Positions 27,715 to 36,594 of a stretch of DNA of 64,000 nt are shown in pieces. The stretch comes from Moritella sp. Urea-trap-13 (GTDB lineage Bacteria; Pseudomonadota; Gammaproteobacteria; Enterobacterales; Moritellaceae), in contig NZ_PJCA01000039.1 of NCBI RefSeq assembly GCF_002836355.1, positions 124,001 to 188,000 on the forward strand. Direction: 5' to 3'. Each line of letters starts with the position of its first letter. Within the stretch, counting starts at the first letter, position 1. The notes under the pieces are model-generated. The model saw nothing but the letters and a program-made list of their open reading frames with translations. It was not told the DNA's origin and ran no database searches. Both the position numbers and the translations under genes were made by a program.

Positions 27715-28035
27715 ATGGTTAAATCACGTGAATTACCGGAAAAGTGGCAATCATCACAAAAAGCGATGAAAGCGGTTCAAGTCGCATTTGATATGGATGA
27801 AAAGATCCAATATAAGATCCGCAAAGCGGCATTGGATCATAACTTAAGCCCGTCAGAACAGATCCGAGATATTCTCGGTTTAACCGTTAATAAACGCCCG
27901 AAAAGACCACGCCTCACCGTGTCGTTAAACAACCAAGATTACATTGAGTTGGCTGAAAAGTATGGCTTAAAGCCAGAACAACAACTAGAGATTAAAAAGT
28001 TAGTGATTGAAGATTTAGTCCGATTTTCAGAGTAA
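27715..28035 (+). CDS. Small protein, probable tandem ribbon-helix-helix DNA-binding protein
   Basis: 106 residues, not recognised as a named family. Two segments each show the ribbon-helix-helix order of strand, helix, turn, helix: VQVAFDMDEKIQYKIRKAAL then NLSPSEQIRDILGL (about residues 19-55), and RLTVSLNNQDYIELAEKYGL then KPEQQLEIKKLVIEDLVRF (about 65-104). A basic linker, KRPKRPR, joins them. A TTG at 27709 is an alternative start. It lies 23 bp after yjfK and ends the operon. A local regulator is a reasonable guess; the operators at 25752-25806 are candidate targets. Confidence 0.6.
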   Translation: MVKSRELPEKWQSSQKAMKAVQVAFDMDEKIQYKIRKAALDHNLSPSEQIRDILGLTVNKRPKRPRLTVSLNNQDYIELAEKYGLKPEQQLEIKKLVIEDLVRFSE

Positions 28036-28058
28036 CACCTGCTATAAACAGGTTGTAC

Positions 28059-28091
28059 AGCAATCAGTGGCAGCCACTGATTGCTATTTTT
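28059..28091 (+). terminator. Intrinsic terminator of the yjf-like cluster
   Basis: AGCAATCAGTGG and CCACTGATTGCT form a perfect 12-bp stem with a CAG loop followed by ATTTTT. Confidence 0.9.
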
Positions 28092-28106
28092 CATTGCCGT
28101 ATTTTA

Positions 28107-29600
28107 TTATTCTTCAATCCAGTATGGACGCATTGTTAACGCTTGCAGACGAGTTTGCTCCAGCGCATCTAACAATGATCCTTGTTTACGCATTAAGATC
28201 TTCTTAATCTGTGTTGCTATCGCTTCTGGTTGCTGCTGCGCAACGTCCATCAGTATCTGTAATAACGCTAAATCATCAATGCCCTGTAGTATATCCTGCC
28301 AAGGTAAGCGAAATTTATCTCGACGATCGGCAGTATAATAATGGCTAAAACAATGACCGATTAATAAATTTTGCTGTAATTTTGCTTGTACGGCTAAATA
28401 GTCATCCGCATTAAGTGTAGGGGCCGATAGTAAAGAATCGAGCACACTCTGCCAGCTACTTTGTAACTGGGTATTGGCGAACGATAATACTTTGGCAGTA
28501 TCGAGCTTAACACCACTCAAACCTTGGCTCAGTAACTGACTAATAGACAGCATAAGACAGGCGTATCTTGAACTATTAAACAGCTTTTCAATATCGCTAA
28601 AATCAACATAGCGAGTTTGCAACGCCTGTAACTCTTTGCTAATGCGTTTATGCTCTGGAAATTTACGAATCAATTGGCCGTTATTCACCATAACCTGATG
28701 CAGTTGAGACGCACTGCTTACCGCAGAGAGTTGCTCAGCTAACCACACTAATTCAGTTTGCTTTAAGCCAATTTCAGGCAAGATATCCACATAACTTTGC
28801 AACGTTTGTTGGATCAAGGCTACTGCGGCAGTCACTTCGACCAGCGCATTAATATCCTGGTTTTCTAAGTACTGCTGTTCATTATGTTGCCAATGCGTGT
28901 AGCTTTGCGTCAATGTAGCCAGAAAAATATCTGCTAAGCTTGCTGTCTCTACTGTCGGCATCTGCAATGTCAGCGCTTTAATTTTCGGCGTATAGAGTCC
29001 CGCCAATTGATAACCGCGTTTGGCTTTACTGACATTACCCAAACGGACATTATTCAGTTGCGTGATTTGCTGTGCCAAGGTAAATAGATCATCAATATCA
29101 CCACGTACCAGCTCAAGCTCAACTTCACAAATAGGGTAACTTTGCTCACCACTGCGCGCCATACCTTGATCAAATACCACTTCAATTTCGGCGCTATTTG
29201 GCAGTTGTACATGCCACATAGTACGCTCAAAATCGGTGGTAAATAAATCGATTAAGTCTGCTTGTAATTGCGCTATATCAGCACCTTCAGGCCAGATGTC
29301 AGCAGGGAATGCTGCCAATGTCGGCACATCACCCTCTAAAGCTAAATTATATTCAGGACGCTGATGCAAGCCACCACGGACAATACCAGCGGTTTTAATG
29401 GTTTGCTCAGCAAAATTTAAACTTTTACGAGTGCGTAAACCAAAGTCGAATTGACGAAATTGGGACGTCGTCGTATCAAAATAAGTATTAGATAACGGCT
29501 TAATAGCCTGTTCAACAATCACATAGTTAGCTAATAATGCTTCTAATTGTGATTTAACCTGTGGTTCAACCACAAACTTTATTTCAACTTCCGTACTCAT
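28107..29600 (-). CDS. ygiF: Inorganic triphosphatase YgiF (CYTH-CHAD protein)
   Basis: 497 residues; E. coli YgiF, 433 residues, hydrolyses inorganic triphosphate. The N-terminal CYTH domain begins STEVEIKF, giving the ExExK signature at residues 4-8, and continues with LSNTYFDT, GLRTRKS and PICEVELEL. From about residue 240 the helical CHAD domain follows, with scattered basic residues expected to bind polyphosphate. Its link with glnE and ygiM is conserved but interrupted here by the yjf-like cluster and pit genes. It lies near a phosphate uptake pair, which may be functionally related. Confidence 0.92.
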   Translation of the reverse strand: MSTEVEIKFVVEPQVKSQLEALLANYVIVEQAIKPLSNTYFDTTTSQFRQFDFGLRTRKSLNFAEQTIKTAGIVRGGLHQRPEYNLALEGDVPTLAAFPADIWPEGADIAQLQADLIDLFTTDFERTMWHVQLPNSAEIEVVFDQGMARSGEQSYPICEVELELVRGDIDDLFTLAQQITQLNNVRLGNVSKAKRGYQLAGLYTPKIKALTLQMPTVETASLADIFLATLTQSYTHWQHNEQQYLENQDINALVEVTAAVALIQQTLQSYVDILPEIGLKQTELVWLAEQLSAVSSASQLHQVMVNNGQLIRKFPEHKRISKELQALQTRYVDFSDIEKLFNSSRYACLMLSISQLLSQGLSGVKLDTAKVLSFANTQLQSSWQSVLDSLLSAPTLNADDYLAVQAKLQQNLLIGHCFSHYYTADRRDKFRLPWQDILQGIDDLALLQILMDVAQQQPEAIATQIKKILMRKQGSLLDALEQTRLQALTMRPYWIEE

Positions 29601-29840
29601 CCGGCCTCGCTAGACTCACCAAGAATAAAAACAATGCGTCGATAAACCAACATATCTCGCACTTAAGGTACAAAATTTACCAATAATTTTAAAATCTGTC
29701 TAAGGTTAAATCTTTAATTCGCGAATAAGATTAGCTATAAAAACAAAAAATATTGATTTTGGTCTAATTCAATCGCTAATAAGGCAAATTTTATATTGCA
29801 AACTCCTGAGAGTTGTTTAACATTCGCGGCATCTTTAAAA

Positions 29841-29858
29841 GTGTCATCTTATTGTCAC
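29841..29858 (+). promoter_or_regulatory. Pho-box-like PhoB site upstream of the DUF47-pit operon
   Basis: GTGTCATCTTATTGTCAC matches the two 7-bp repeats of the Pho box (CTGTCAT-N4-CTGTCAT) with correct 11-bp phasing. Ten bases downstream TATGGC occupies the -10 position, as at phoA. A start from this promoter would fall at or just after the ATG at 29876, so either the message is nearly leaderless or the site acts on another promoter. Confidence 0.55.
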
Positions 29859-29875
29859 ATACATGGATTATGGCT

Positions 29876-30556
29876 ATGCCAGTAAATACTATTTTAGGAC
29901 TTTTTGCTAAGTCGCCGATTACCCCATTACAAGAACACATCACGAAAGTGCATGAGACTTGTGAATTGTTAGTGCCATTCTTTGCTGCAACAGCAGAACA
30001 AGATTGGGATAAAGCGGAAACGATCCGTCAGCAGATATCTCAGTGTGAGAAAGATGCCGACATATTGAAGCGTGAAATTCGCCTTAAGTTACCACGTGGT
30101 ATCTTCATGCCTGTTGATCGTACCGATTTACTCGACCTACTCACACAGCAAGATAAAATTGCCAATCGCGCAAAAGATATCGCCGGTCGTATGATTGGTC
30201 GTAAGCTGCAGCTACCAGCCGAAATTGCAAATGACTTCACTACTTATCTAAAACGTTGCATTGACGCAACGGCACTGGCTAAGAAAGCCATTAATGAATT
30301 AGATGAACTAATTGAAACCGGTTTTAAAGGCCGCGAAGTCGATCTTGTTGAAAATATGATCAATGAACTTGATTGTATCGAAGACGATACCGATGCAATG
30401 CAGATCGTGCTACGTCAAAAATTACTTTCAATTGAAAATAACTACAATCCAATTGATGTTATGTTCCTTTACAAAATCTTAGAGTGGGTTGGCGGATTAG
30501 CTGACCAAGCTGAAACTGTTGGCGCCCGTCTCGAATTAATGCTCGCGCGTAATTAA
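29876..30556 (+). CDS. DUF47/PhoU-like protein (TIGR00153) paired with Pit
   Basis: 226-residue all-helical cytoplasmic protein of the PhoU-related DUF47 family. The family start MPVNTILGLFAKSPI falls at 29876; the 29813 frame uses TTG and is not supported. LPRGIFMPVDRTDLLDLLTQQDKIAN and the acidic segment ENMINELDCIEDDTDAM are the metal-binding PhoU-type motifs. Such proteins are nearly always encoded beside Pit phosphate transporters and are thought to modulate them. The pit gene follows after 22 bp. Confidence 0.9.
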   Translation: MPVNTILGLFAKSPITPLQEHITKVHETCELLVPFFAATAEQDWDKAETIRQQISQCEKDADILKREIRLKLPRGIFMPVDRTDLLDLLTQQDKIANRAKDIAGRMIGRKLQLPAEIANDFTTYLKRCIDATALAKKAINELDELIETGFKGREVDLVENMINELDCIEDDTDAMQIVLRQKLLSIENNYNPIDVMFLYKILEWVGGLADQAETVGARLELMLARN

Positions 30557-30578
30557 GATCACTACAGGTATATAAATA

Positions 30579-31853
30579 ATGGAAATCATTCAAGCATACG
30601 GTCCTTATCTACTGATGATGGCTGCAGTCTTTGGCCTTTACATGGCATGGGGTATTGGTGCCAATGACGTTGCAAACGCAATGGGTACATCTGTTGGTAC
30701 AAAATCGTTAACGATCAAACAAGCAATTATTATTGCGATGGTTTTTGAGTTTGCCGGGGCTTACTTAGCCGGTGGTGAAGTCACCGATACCGTACGAAAA
30801 GGGATTGTTGACCTTGCCGTATTTAAAGATAATAACCGTCCAGATGCGTTAGCATTTGGTATGATTTCAGCGCTACTTGCTGCTGGGACTTGGTTAATGA
30901 TCGCATCTATATTTGGCTGGCCAGTATCAACGACGCACTCTATTGTTGGTGCAATTGTTGGTTTTGCCCTCGTTAGTGTTGGCCCTGAAGCCGTACAATG
31001 GGGTAAAGCAGGTGGTATTGTTGGGAGTTGGGTGATTACCCCCATACTCTCCGGACTCATCGCCTACATCACCTTTATGAGTATTCAAAAACTCATTTTT
31101 GATACCAAAGATCCACTGGCTAACGCGAAACGTTATGTGCCTTTTTACATGGCATTAACCACGTTTGTGATCGCAATGGTAACGATTAAGAAAGGTCTGA
31201 AACACGTTGGTTTACACCTAACAACAACGGAAGGTATTATTGCTTCAGCGGCTATCAGCTTACTTGTTGCAATCGCCGGTGCCGTGTATATCAGCAGACA
31301 GAAATATAGCCCAAGCGATGATAAAGATATGCATTTCTCAAACGTAGAGAAAGTATTTGGTATCTTAATGATCATCACCGCTTGTGCGATGGCATTTGCA
31401 CACGGTTCAAATGACGTAGCTAACGCGATCGGTCCACTAGCAGCGGTTGTTTCTATCGTTGAACACGGTGGTGAAATTGCTGAAAAAGCTGAAATTACAT
31501 GGTGGATTTTACCACTGGGTGGTTTAGGTATCGTAGTTGGTCTAGCGACTATGGGTCATAAGGTAATGTCGACTGTTGGTACCGGTATTACCGAACTAAC
31601 GCCAAGTCGTGGTTTTGCCGCGCAATTAGCAACAGCAACTACGGTTGTTATTGCGTCAGGCTCAGGTTTACCTATCTCAACAACGCAAACCCTTGTAGGT
31701 GGCGTGCTGGGTGTGGGTATGGCGCGTGGTATCGCGGCCTTGAACCTAAATGTAGTTAGAACAATTGTTGTATCTTGGATAGTAACACTACCTGCAGGTG
31801 CAATTTTATCAATTATCTTCTACAAGATCTTAGAAGCCATCTTTGTAGTGTAA
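30579..31853 (+). CDS. pit: Inorganic phosphate transporter, Pit family
   Basis: Low-affinity phosphate symporter of 424 residues with about ten to eleven membrane helices. The inverted-repeat signature is visible twice: GIGANDVANAMGTSVG at about residue 26 and AHGSNDVANAIGPLAAVV at about residue 272; each half also has a TTHS/TTQT motif (PVSTTHSIVGAIVG and PISTTQTLVGGVLG). Co-transcribed with the DUF47 gene; possible PhoB control through the upstream site. The coupling ion (H+ or Na+) cannot be read by eye. Confidence 0.95.
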   Translation: MEIIQAYGPYLLMMAAVFGLYMAWGIGANDVANAMGTSVGTKSLTIKQAIIIAMVFEFAGAYLAGGEVTDTVRKGIVDLAVFKDNNRPDALAFGMISALLAAGTWLMIASIFGWPVSTTHSIVGAIVGFALVSVGPEAVQWGKAGGIVGSWVITPILSGLIAYITFMSIQKLIFDTKDPLANAKRYVPFYMALTTFVIAMVTIKKGLKHVGLHLTTTEGIIASAAISLLVAIAGAVYISRQKYSPSDDKDMHFSNVEKVFGILMIITACAMAFAHGSNDVANAIGPLAAVVSIVEHGGEIAEKAEITWWILPLGGLGIVVGLATMGHKVMSTVGTGITELTPSRGFAAQLATATTVVIASGSGLPISTTQTLVGGVLGVGMARGIAALNLNVVRTIVVSWIVTLPAGAILSIIFYKILEAIFVV

Positions 31854-31871
31854 TTGGTTACATTGTTTTGG

Positions 31872-31902
31872 AAAGGCCATCAATTTGTTGATGGCCTTTT
31901 TT
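31872..31902 (+). terminator. Intrinsic terminator of the DUF47-pit operon
   Basis: AAAGGCCATCAA and TTGATGGCCTTT form a perfect 12-bp stem with a TTTG loop, ending in a T run. Confidence 0.93.
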
Positions 31903-32014
31903 GTAAATCCACTAAATTTCTATTTTTATGACGGTAAAATAGCATCTGAGGCTTGTCGAAATTCGATTTTATACTTATTATGCTTATCAGAATATTTCGT
32001 CTACAGGACATCTT

Positions 32015-32662
32015 GTGAAGATTAAACAACTCATTATAGCAACACTGCTAACACTCGTTAGCTTATCGAGCTTTGCGAAAGAAACACGTTACATTAGTGA
32101 CGACGTGTCTATTTTTATGCATTCAGGCCCGGGGACTCAATATCGCATCATTGGCACAATTAAAGCTGGCGAAGCGGTAACCTATTTACAGACTAATGCT
32201 AGCTCTAACTATGTGCAGATCACCACAAGTAAGAACAAAACAGCTTGGATTGATGGTGCATCACTGTCACGTCAAGTCAGTTTGAAAATTCGTACGCCTA
32301 AGTTGCAAGCTGAACTGGCAAAAACCAAACAAGCGTTAGCAAAAATCAACAATAAAAACTCTGCAGCGATGGCAGCGTTAACTGATGCTAATCGTGATGA
32401 ACTGGCAGAAAAACAAGCCGGCATTGCAGCGCAAGCAAATAACATTGCGTCTTTAACCGCTGAGAATTCGGCATTGACTGCTGAAGCAGTACGTTTACGT
32501 GACGAAAATGAGCAATTATCGACACGCTTAGACACTAAAGAAGAAGATGAACAACATCGCTTTATTCTGCTTGGTGCCTTGATTCTTGCTGCAGGTTTAA
32601 TTGCCGGATTAATCATTCCCTCAATTCGTTTCCGTCGTAAGAAAAATAGCGGCTGGGATTAA
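32015..32662 (+). CDS. ygiM: YgiM-like SH3-domain membrane protein (TIGR04211)
   Basis: 215 residues from a GTG start with AGGA eight bases upstream. A signal peptide (residues 1-21) is followed by a bacterial SH3 domain (about 25-90; MHSGPGTQYRIIGTIKAGE, then TAWIDGASLS), a coiled coil rich in Ala, Gln and Glu (about 95-178), a C-terminal membrane helix (about 183-203) and a basic cytoplasmic tail, FRRKKNSG. E. coli YgiM has the same plan and is neighbour to ygiF. The role is not established; a cell-wall-related one is plausible from the SH3 domain. Confidence 0.9.
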   Translation: MKIKQLIIATLLTLVSLSSFAKETRYISDDVSIFMHSGPGTQYRIIGTIKAGEAVTYLQTNASSNYVQITTSKNKTAWIDGASLSRQVSLKIRTPKLQAELAKTKQALAKINNKNSAAMAALTDANRDELAEKQAGIAAQANNIASLTAENSALTAEAVRLRDENEQLSTRLDTKEEDEQHRFILLGALILAAGLIAGLIIPSIRFRRKKNSGWD

Positions 32663-32744
32663 TTCAGCAATAGCTCTGACAGGATAAATATCCTAACTCA
32701 GTCATAGTGCTGATACGCTACATAATCGGCTAACCGCCAGATAC

Positions 32745-32776
32745 AAAAAAGGATATTCAATTGAATATCCTTTTTT
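32745..32776. terminator. Bidirectional terminator between ygiM and yaaA
   Basis: A perfect palindrome: A run, GGATATTCAA, TTGAATATCC, T run. It serves both convergent genes. Confidence 0.93.
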
Positions 32777-32800
32777 ATTAGCGCTGGTTTTCGGTACTAG

Positions 32801-33580
32801 TTACTTAAATATTTCATCACGCTTAAACACTAATTCAATATCGGTTGATTCCGCTTCGCAATAGTAATAACCATCAGTATCAAATGCTGTTAGCTGTGCT
32901 ACATCCGTGAGTTGATTAGCAATAATATAACGCGCCATTAAACCACGGGCTTTTTTAGCGTAAAAACTAATAATCTTAAATTTACCGGCTTTGCAGTCTT
33001 TAAATACTGGCGTGATAACCCGGCCTTTTAAGCGTTTCTTTTGCACCGCTTTAAAGTACTCATTCGACGCTAAGTTAATTAATACTTTATCGCCTTGCGC
33101 TGCCAGTGTTTCGTTCACTTTATCAGTAACGATATCACCCCAGAATTGATACAAGTTAGTACCACGACCATTGGCTAGCTTAGTACCCATTTCTAAACGA
33201 TAAGCTTTAATCAAATCAAGCGGTCGCAATAAACCATATAGACCAGATAAGATACGAAAATGCTGTTGGGCAAACGCCATATCATCAGCGGTAAATGTTT
33301 CTGCATCTAAACCGGTATAGACGTCGCCTTTAAAGGCAAATACCGCTTGCTTAGCATTCTCAGGCGTAAATTCACTCGACCATTCTGTAAAGCGAGCCGC
33401 GTTCAAGCCAGCTAATTTATCACTTATTTTCATCAATGAAGATAAATCCATTGGAGTTAATTGACGGCAAACATCAATCAGCTCTGCCGAATGAACCGTC
33501 AAGTCAGCTTGGCTATACTGCTCGATAACAGGTGGCGTTTCAAAATCGAGCGTTTTAGCCGGTGATACTACTATTAACAT
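32801..33580 (-). CDS. yaaA: Peroxide stress protein YaaA (DUF328/UPF0246)
   Basis: 259 residues, the E. coli YaaA length. Conserved features: [11 protein letters not shown] at the N terminus, [22 protein letters not shown] near residue 112, and [13 protein letters not shown] near residue 165. YaaA limits intracellular iron and oxidative DNA damage during peroxide stress and binds DNA through a helix-hairpin-helix-like motif. Single gene with AAGGA before the ATG and a shared terminator. Confidence 0.95.
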   Translation of the reverse strand: MLIVVSPAKTLDFETPPVIEQYSQADLTVHSAELIDVCRQLTPMDLSSLMKISDKLAGLNAARFTEWSSEFTPENAKQAVFAFKGDVYTGLDAETFTADDMAFAQQHFRILSGLYGLLRPLDLIKAYRLEMGTKLANGRGTNLYQFWGDIVTDKVNETLAAQGDKVLINLASNEYFKAVQKKRLKGRVITPVFKDCKAGKFKIISFYAKKARGLMARYIIANQLTDVAQLTAFDTDGYYYCEAESTDIELVFKRDEIFK

Positions 33581-33634
33581 AATTTTTCCTTACTTATTTT
33601 AACTGACGTTGACTATTACTAATCTCGACGACGA

Positions 33635-34750
33635 TTATAGCGCTTCAATCGTGACCCCATCCAGCATACCTTCACCGCTTGCTTGGCCTTGATTTAACTT
33701 AATCATTAAGCGTAAATCATTCGGCGAATCAGCATGATGCAGAGCTTCGGTATAGCTGATCATATTGCTGTTATAAAGTTCTAATAGCGATTGGTCAAAG
33801 GTTTTCATTCCCAACTCAACCGATTTAGACATCACTTCTTTAATTTTATGCAGTTCATTTTTACGCATTAATTCGCTCACCAGTGGGGTATTCAATAATA
33901 TTTCAAATACACCACGGCGACTGGTACCGCCTTGAACCGGAATTAATTGCTGTGCGACAATGGCTTTTAAATTAAGCGACAAGTCATACAACAACTGCCC
34001 ATGTTTCTCTTTCGGTACCAAGTGCAGAATACGGTCGATAGCCTGATTCGCATTAGTAGCATGTAACGTCGCCATACATAAATGACCGGTTTCAGCAAAC
34101 GCCAACGCAAATTCCATGGTTTCTTGCGAACGGATCTCACCAATCAAGATCACATCAGGGGCCTGACGTAATGAGCTTTTTAGGGCATCTTCAAACGACT
34201 CGGTATCAATACCCACCTCACGCTGAGTGACGATGCAACTTTGGTGCTCGTGGACAAACTCAATTGGATCTTCAATGGTCAGGATATGTCCCGATGAGTT
34301 TTGATTACGATAACCGACCATCGCGGCTTGGGTGGTTGATTTACCAGACCCCGTGGCACCAACGACCAGCACTAAACCACGCTTTTCTAATGCAGTCTGC
34401 TTTAACACTGCAGGCAGGTATAGCTCATCCATCGCCGGAATTTCCGTTTCAATACGACGGATCACCATGCCGGCTTTTTCTAACTGCCAAAATGCACTAA
34501 CACGGAAACGCCCAATATCTGGCATGAAGATACCAAAATTAGATTCTTTGGTGCGACAAAAAGAAGCGTACTCATCATCAGACATGGCTTCTTTGACCAA
34601 GGCTAACGATTGCTCCGCCGTTAATTTGTGTTCTGATATCGCCCGTAATGAGCCGTGTACTTTCACTGTTGGTGCAATACCCGCAGAAATATACATATCA
34701 GAACCTTCGAGCTTTTTCATCGCACTGAAGAGTTGTGGTAGCATTGCCAT
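33635..34750 (-). CDS. pilU: Type IV pilus retraction ATPase PilU
   Basis: PilT-paralogue ATPase of 371 residues assisting pilus retraction. Walker A is GATGSGKST (about residue 135), the Asp box follows, Walker B is LIGEIRSQETM and the His box is CMATLHATNANQAIDR. The AIRNLIRE motif of PilT is replaced by VSELMRKNE, as expected of PilU. I placed the start at 34750 because AAGGA is eight bases upstream; the ATG at 34759 directly abuts that site. It lies 11 bp downstream of pilT. Confidence 0.92.
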   Translation of the reverse strand: MAMLPQLFSAMKKLEGSDMYISAGIAPTVKVHGSLRAISEHKLTAEQSLALVKEAMSDDEYASFCRTKESNFGIFMPDIGRFRVSAFWQLEKAGMVIRRIETEIPAMDELYLPAVLKQTALEKRGLVLVVGATGSGKSTTQAAMVGYRNQNSSGHILTIEDPIEFVHEHQSCIVTQREVGIDTESFEDALKSSLRQAPDVILIGEIRSQETMEFALAFAETGHLCMATLHATNANQAIDRILHLVPKEKHGQLLYDLSLNLKAIVAQQLIPVQGGTSRRGVFEILLNTPLVSELMRKNELHKIKEVMSKSVELGMKTFDQSLLELYNSNMISYTEALHHADSPNDLRLMIKLNQGQASGEGMLDGVTIEAL

Positions 34751-34761
34751 GTTATTCATCC

Positions 34762-35796
34762 TTAAAAACTTTGTTGATCAACCGCTCTAATACGTGCTTC
34801 TTCAGTAGAGACAATGCCCATATTAACCAATTCACGCAATGATTGATCTAATGTTTGCATGCCGTGCATCATACCTGTTTGGATCACCGAATACATCTGC
34901 GCGACTTTATCTTCACGAATCAAGTTACGGATAGCAGGTGTGCCAAGCATGATCTCATGCGCTGCCACACGACCACCACCGGTACGTTTTAATAACGTTT
35001 GTGAAATTACCGCACGTAACGATTCAGAAAGCATAGATCGAACCATGTCTTTTTCTTGTCCCGGGAATACATCAACAATACGGTCAATGGTTTTCGCTGC
35101 AGAGGTGGTATGCAAGGTGCCAAATACCAAGTGACCGGTTTCCGCGGCGGTTAATGCCAAGCGGATGGTTTCTAAATCACGCATTTCTCCCACTAAGATA
35201 ACATCAGGATCTTCACGTAACGCCGAGCGTAATGCGGCATTAAAACTCTTGGTATCGCGGAATACTTCACGCTGATTTATCAAGCTTTTCTTATTTTTGT
35301 GGACAAATTCAATGGGATCTTCAATGGTCAAAATATGCTTATGCTGATGCTCATTAATATGATCAACCATCGCCGCAAGTGTGGTCGACTTACCTGAACC
35401 AGTCGGTCCGGTCACCAATACTAAACCACGTGGCAAGTTGACCAGATCATGCAGAATATCTGGCACGCTTAATTCGGCCATGGTTTTTATTTCACTTGGT
35501 ATGGTACGAAATGTGGCTGCAGGTCCACGGTGTTGATTGAATGCATTCACACGAAAACGGGCAACGTTATTAATTTCAAAAGAAAAATCGACTTCCAAAT
35601 GTTCTTCATAGTCTTTGCGTTGTTTATCATCCATAATGTCATAAATCAGCGCATGTACTTGTTTAGCGTCAAAAGCTGGTAAGTTAATTTTACGTACATC
35701 ACCATCCACGCGGATCATCGGTGGCACACCTGAAGAAAGGTGTAGATCTGATGCGTTATGCTTTACACTAAATGTAAGTAACTCTGTAACATCCAT
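34762..35796 (-). CDS. pilT: Type IV pilus retraction ATPase PilT
   Basis: Hexameric motor that depolymerises type IV pili, powering twitching and DNA uptake. From the ATG at 35796 the protein begins MDVTELLTFSVKHNASDLH and has 344 residues, the same as P. aeruginosa PilT; the longer frame to 35829 runs into yggS. Walker A is GPTGSGKST, Walker B LVGEMRDLETI, the His box VFGTLHTTSAAK, and the C-terminal AIRNLIRED motif needed for retraction is intact. Only 31 bp separate it from divergent yggS, so the promoters must overlap. Confidence 0.97.
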   Translation of the reverse strand: MDVTELLTFSVKHNASDLHLSSGVPPMIRVDGDVRKINLPAFDAKQVHALIYDIMDDKQRKDYEEHLEVDFSFEINNVARFRVNAFNQHRGPAATFRTIPSEIKTMAELSVPDILHDLVNLPRGLVLVTGPTGSGKSTTLAAMVDHINEHQHKHILTIEDPIEFVHKNKKSLINQREVFRDTKSFNAALRSALREDPDVILVGEMRDLETIRLALTAAETGHLVFGTLHTTSAAKTIDRIVDVFPGQEKDMVRSMLSESLRAVISQTLLKRTGGGRVAAHEIMLGTPAIRNLIREDKVAQMYSVIQTGMMHGMQTLDQSLRELVNMGIVSTEEARIRAVDQQSF

Positions 35797-35827
35797 ATTC
35801 TTTTTAACCTCATTTGCAAGTAACATC

Positions 35828-36523
35828 ATGAATAGTATATCAACACGATTACAACAGGTTCTGACTCAAATTGACAACGCGGCAAGCACATCTTGCAAAA
35901 AAAGGTCTGAAATTAACCTGCTTGCAGTAAGTAAAACCAAACCCGTCGAACAAGTAATGACAGTTTACGCACTCGGGCAACGTAAATTTGGTGAAAACTA
36001 CCTGCAAGAGGCGGTAGAAAAGATCACTTATCTGCAGCAAGACGGTCATTACGACGATATTGAGTGGCATTTTATTGGTCCTATCCAATCGAATAAAACC
36101 CGTCCAATTGCCGAGCATTTTAACTGGGTGCAAAGTATCGACCGTTTAAAAGTGGCGCAGCGACTCAATGATCAACGTCCTACTGATATGGCCAAACTGA
36201 ATGTCTGTATTCAAGTTAATATCAGTGCCGAAGACAGTAAGTCAGGGGCTGACTTAGCGCAAGCACGCCTATTAGCAGAGCAAGTGACTCTGTTACCCAA
36301 CTTGGTATTACGCGGGATCATGGCGATCCCAGAAAAAACAGCTGATATCGATAAGCTAAAATCGCAATTTAACCAGCTTGAATCGTTGTATTTATCACTT
36401 CAGCACCAATATAACCAAATAGACACTCTATCGATGGGCATGACCAACGATATGGAACTTGCCATTGCGCAAGGTAGTAACATGGTACGTGTGGGCACTG
36501 CTATTTTTGGTGCACGCGGTTGA
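35828..36523 (+). CDS. yggS: PLP homeostasis protein YggS
   Basis: Pyridoxal 5'-phosphate-binding TIM-barrel protein of 231 residues. The PLP-binding Lys lies in LLAVSKTKP (residue 36); FGENYLQEAVEKI, WHFIGPIQSNKTR and the phosphate-binding SMGMTNDMELAIAQGSNMVRVGTAIFG are all typical. It has no known catalytic activity and keeps free PLP low. It begins the yggS-proC-yggT row. Confidence 0.96.
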   Translation: MNSISTRLQQVLTQIDNAASTSCKKRSEINLLAVSKTKPVEQVMTVYALGQRKFGENYLQEAVEKITYLQQDGHYDDIEWHFIGPIQSNKTRPIAEHFNWVQSIDRLKVAQRLNDQRPTDMAKLNVCIQVNISAEDSKSGADLAQARLLAEQVTLLPNLVLRGIMAIPEKTADIDKLKSQFNQLESLYLSLQHQYNQIDTLSMGMTNDMELAIAQGSNMVRVGTAIFGARG

Positions 36524-36538
36524 TCACACCATGTCTAT

Positions 36539-36594
36539 GGAATTAGACAGTTATAATCACGTATAAGGAATTAAACAGTCATGATCACGAATAA
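36539..36594 (+). repeat. 28-bp imperfect tandem repeat containing the proC start
   Basis: Two adjacent 28-bp units, both beginning GGAATTA and ending ATAA, agree at 24 of 28 positions. The second unit supplies the proC ATG (ATA in the first) and the AAGGA site straddles the junction. Confidence 0.75.

Noticed and set aside
29813-29875. Longer DUF47 protein starting at a TTG
   Set aside because: TTG with no ribosome-binding site, and the added residues are not typical of the family, which starts MPVN.
34332-34790. 152-codon open frame on the plus strand across pilU
   Set aside because: It lies fully antisense to the well-conserved pilU gene, has no ribosome-binding site and no recognisable domain; a codon shadow.
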